Made by a program: the position numbers and the translations under genes
Part shown: piece after piece, positions 62,838 to 64,000 of the stretch
Numbering within the stretch: position 1 is the first letter of the stretch
Layout of the letters: every line of letters starts with the position of its first letter
Source of the DNA: Acanthamoeba castellanii str. Neff
Lineage: Eukaryota > Discosea > Longamoebia > Acanthamoebidae
DNA: 64,000 bases
Reading direction: 5' to 3'
NCBI RefSeq assembly: GCF_000313135.1
Contig: NW_004457390.1
Location: forward strand, 1 to 64,000
Notes under the pieces: model-generated
Databases searched by the model: none
What the model saw: the letters and a program-made list of their open reading frames with translations, nothing else
Told to the model about the DNA's origin: nothing

Positions 62838-64000
62838 ATGGAAGAGAAGAGGCCTCACCTGGTCTTGCATTTCGATGTAAACAAGACGCTGGTGATGATG
62901 GACCCCGCTGGTGGCAAGGGAAGCGTGGAGGAGATGATAAGCGACCTCCTCTCCGAGATTGCCTACGGCACCATCTCTGACGGTGCTGCGCCCCCCCCCT
63001 TGAGCCCCCAAAGCAATACATGATCTCCTTTTTTTCGGGGCTGACCCGCGCCACGGCAGACGGCGAGTGGCGCCCAGAGCCTGACCACCTCGGCACCACC
63101 AACACTCCGCCGCCGGACCATCCCCACCGCGAGTCCCTCATCAACTACTACGATTTTCTTGTGGTGCGCACCGCACGCACACACCGCACACGCACGCGAT
63201 CTGACCAATCAATCGTTGAAACGTACAGCGCAAGTTTGCGGCGGACAAGCCGCACAGGGACCGGTTGCGCGCCCGGTTCACTGAGGCCGGAGAGCCAGGC
63301 GCGCCCTTCCGCCCGCACTACGACACGTTCCTGCGGGCCATGCGCGCCGCCGAGTGGGAGTCGGCGGAGCCCTCTGTTGTGGACGACGACGCTGCGCCGG
63401 CCGTGCCCGCGCCTGCGCCGCAGTATCACTACATCCTCCCTTCGTTCCTGCACCTTCTCAAACACCTGAAAGAGAGCGGCCTGTACACCTTCACTCTCGT
63501 GTTCCGCACGTTCGGACAGGACTTGCCTCACGTACCCCCACCCTTCTCCTCCTCCTCCTCTTCTTGACATGGAAACTGACGAGCTCGTTGTGGACCACAC
63601 CGCACACACCGCACACACCGCACACACCGCACACACCGCACACACTGCACACACCGCACACACCGCACACACCGAATGGCATGTGTGCAGCTCACACAAC
63701 ACTTTGACGAGTTCTGCGAAGGCAAACATCCGCTGTACCGAGGCTTTGTCATGGACGGAAGCGACGGCCAGCCTGACTACCGGGTATCGCCCACCACCGC
63801 GTCTCTGGCCTTTTGGCCTCCCTCTCTCTTCTATCGGCTCACTTCATCTTCGCTGGCGTGGTTCCCTGGTCGCGCGGGCGAGAGAGCGCAGATACAACAC
63901 AAGACAGGCCAGCACGGCACGTTCTTCCGGCAGGGTCGGGAGAAGCACGAAACGCACCTGGTGCTGGGTCTCTGGGACCAGGTGCGCGCCCCTCTTTCTC
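62838..64000 (+). CDS. HAD-like hydrolase family protein (3' end outside window)
   Basis: Starts MEEKRPHLVLHFDVNKTLVM. FDVNKT is a DxNxT variant of the HAD motif I (nucleophile Asp), followed by the MDPAGGKGSVEEMISDLLSE block seen in uncharacterised eukaryotic relatives. Further exons: ESLINYYDFLV (about 63135), RKFAADKPHRDRLRARFTEA (63230-63530) leading to FLHLLKHLKESGLYTFTLVF with RTFGQDLPH (a motif II-like Thr region), LTQHFDEFCEGKHPLYRGFV (63690-63783) and HKTGQHGTFFRQGREKHETH (63887-63980). The last donor visible is at about 63981. Substrate unknown. Introns contain 9-bp CACACCGCA satellites. Confidence 0.65.
63594..63673. repeat. (CACACCGCA)n intronic satellite
   Basis: About nine copies of a 9-mer within an intron of the HAD-like gene. 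Confidence 0.85.

Overview
The window is nuclear DNA from a free-living amoeba, most probably Acanthamoeba. Genes are very dense and exons are GC-rich. Introns are short (about 50-200 nt), with GTACGY/GTGCGY donors, YAG acceptors and many CA/GT satellites. A 5S rRNA gene on the minus strand (1818-1937) closely resembles the Acanthamoeba 5S sequence as I remember it. The gene set (two-domain GH5 cellulase, tyrosine-kinase-like kinase, DCN1, AMMECR1, LanC-like, queuine tRNA transglycosylase) is that of an amoebozoan. There are no bacterial operons, CRISPR arrays or phage genes. All multi-exon coordinates are outer limits of a CDS; internal junctions were inferred by eye.

Layout. 1-9.2 kb (mostly plus): CBS-domain protein (5' end not resolved), 5S rRNA, secreted double GH5 cellulase, F-box-like protein with a long Asp run, small hypothetical. 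9.3-25.4 kb: small GTPase-FYVE fusion (minus), CH/coiled-coil/SH3/PH scaffold (plus), tRNA-guanine transglycosylase (minus), DCN1-like neddylation factor (plus), Ras-like GTPase with a Lys/Glu-rich tail (minus). 26-32 kb: one very long gene joining a degenerate NO66-type JmjC domain, an OGFOD1-type 2-oxoglutarate oxygenase and an intact NO66-type JmjC domain. 33-36.5 kb: tandem 1.84-kb duplication of an exostosin-type (GT64) glycosyltransferase, with a copied fragment of the neighbouring LanC-like gene and a frameshift in copy 2. 36.5-42 kb: LanC-like, PfkB sugar kinase, tRNA-Arg(ACG), AMMECR1. 42.5-47.8 kb: ankyrin-SAM-tyrosine-kinase-like receptor-less kinase and a 75-aa Cys-rich protein. 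47.9-55.2 kb (all minus): DHHC palmitoyltransferase, F-box protein, TatD nuclease (interrupted by a 78-N assembly gap), TM-anchored coiled-coil protein. 55.2-57.8 kb: no convincing protein gene, but a spliced-looking plus-strand locus whose introns hold three near-identical 73-nt elements and one C/D snoRNA-like sequence. 57.8-64 kb: T4 Rnl1-like RNA ligase, BTB pseudogene, SIR2_2-type putative NADase, and a partial HAD-like gene leaving the window.

Most noteworthy: the putative snoRNA-host locus with its triplicated intronic element (55.2-57.8 kb); the triple-oxygenase fusion; the GTPase-FYVE fusion; the GH5 protein whose second domain has lost its nucleophile; a 56-bp element shared by two divergent promoters; and the RNA ligase and SIR2-like genes lying close together. 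Functional links between neighbours are inference only.
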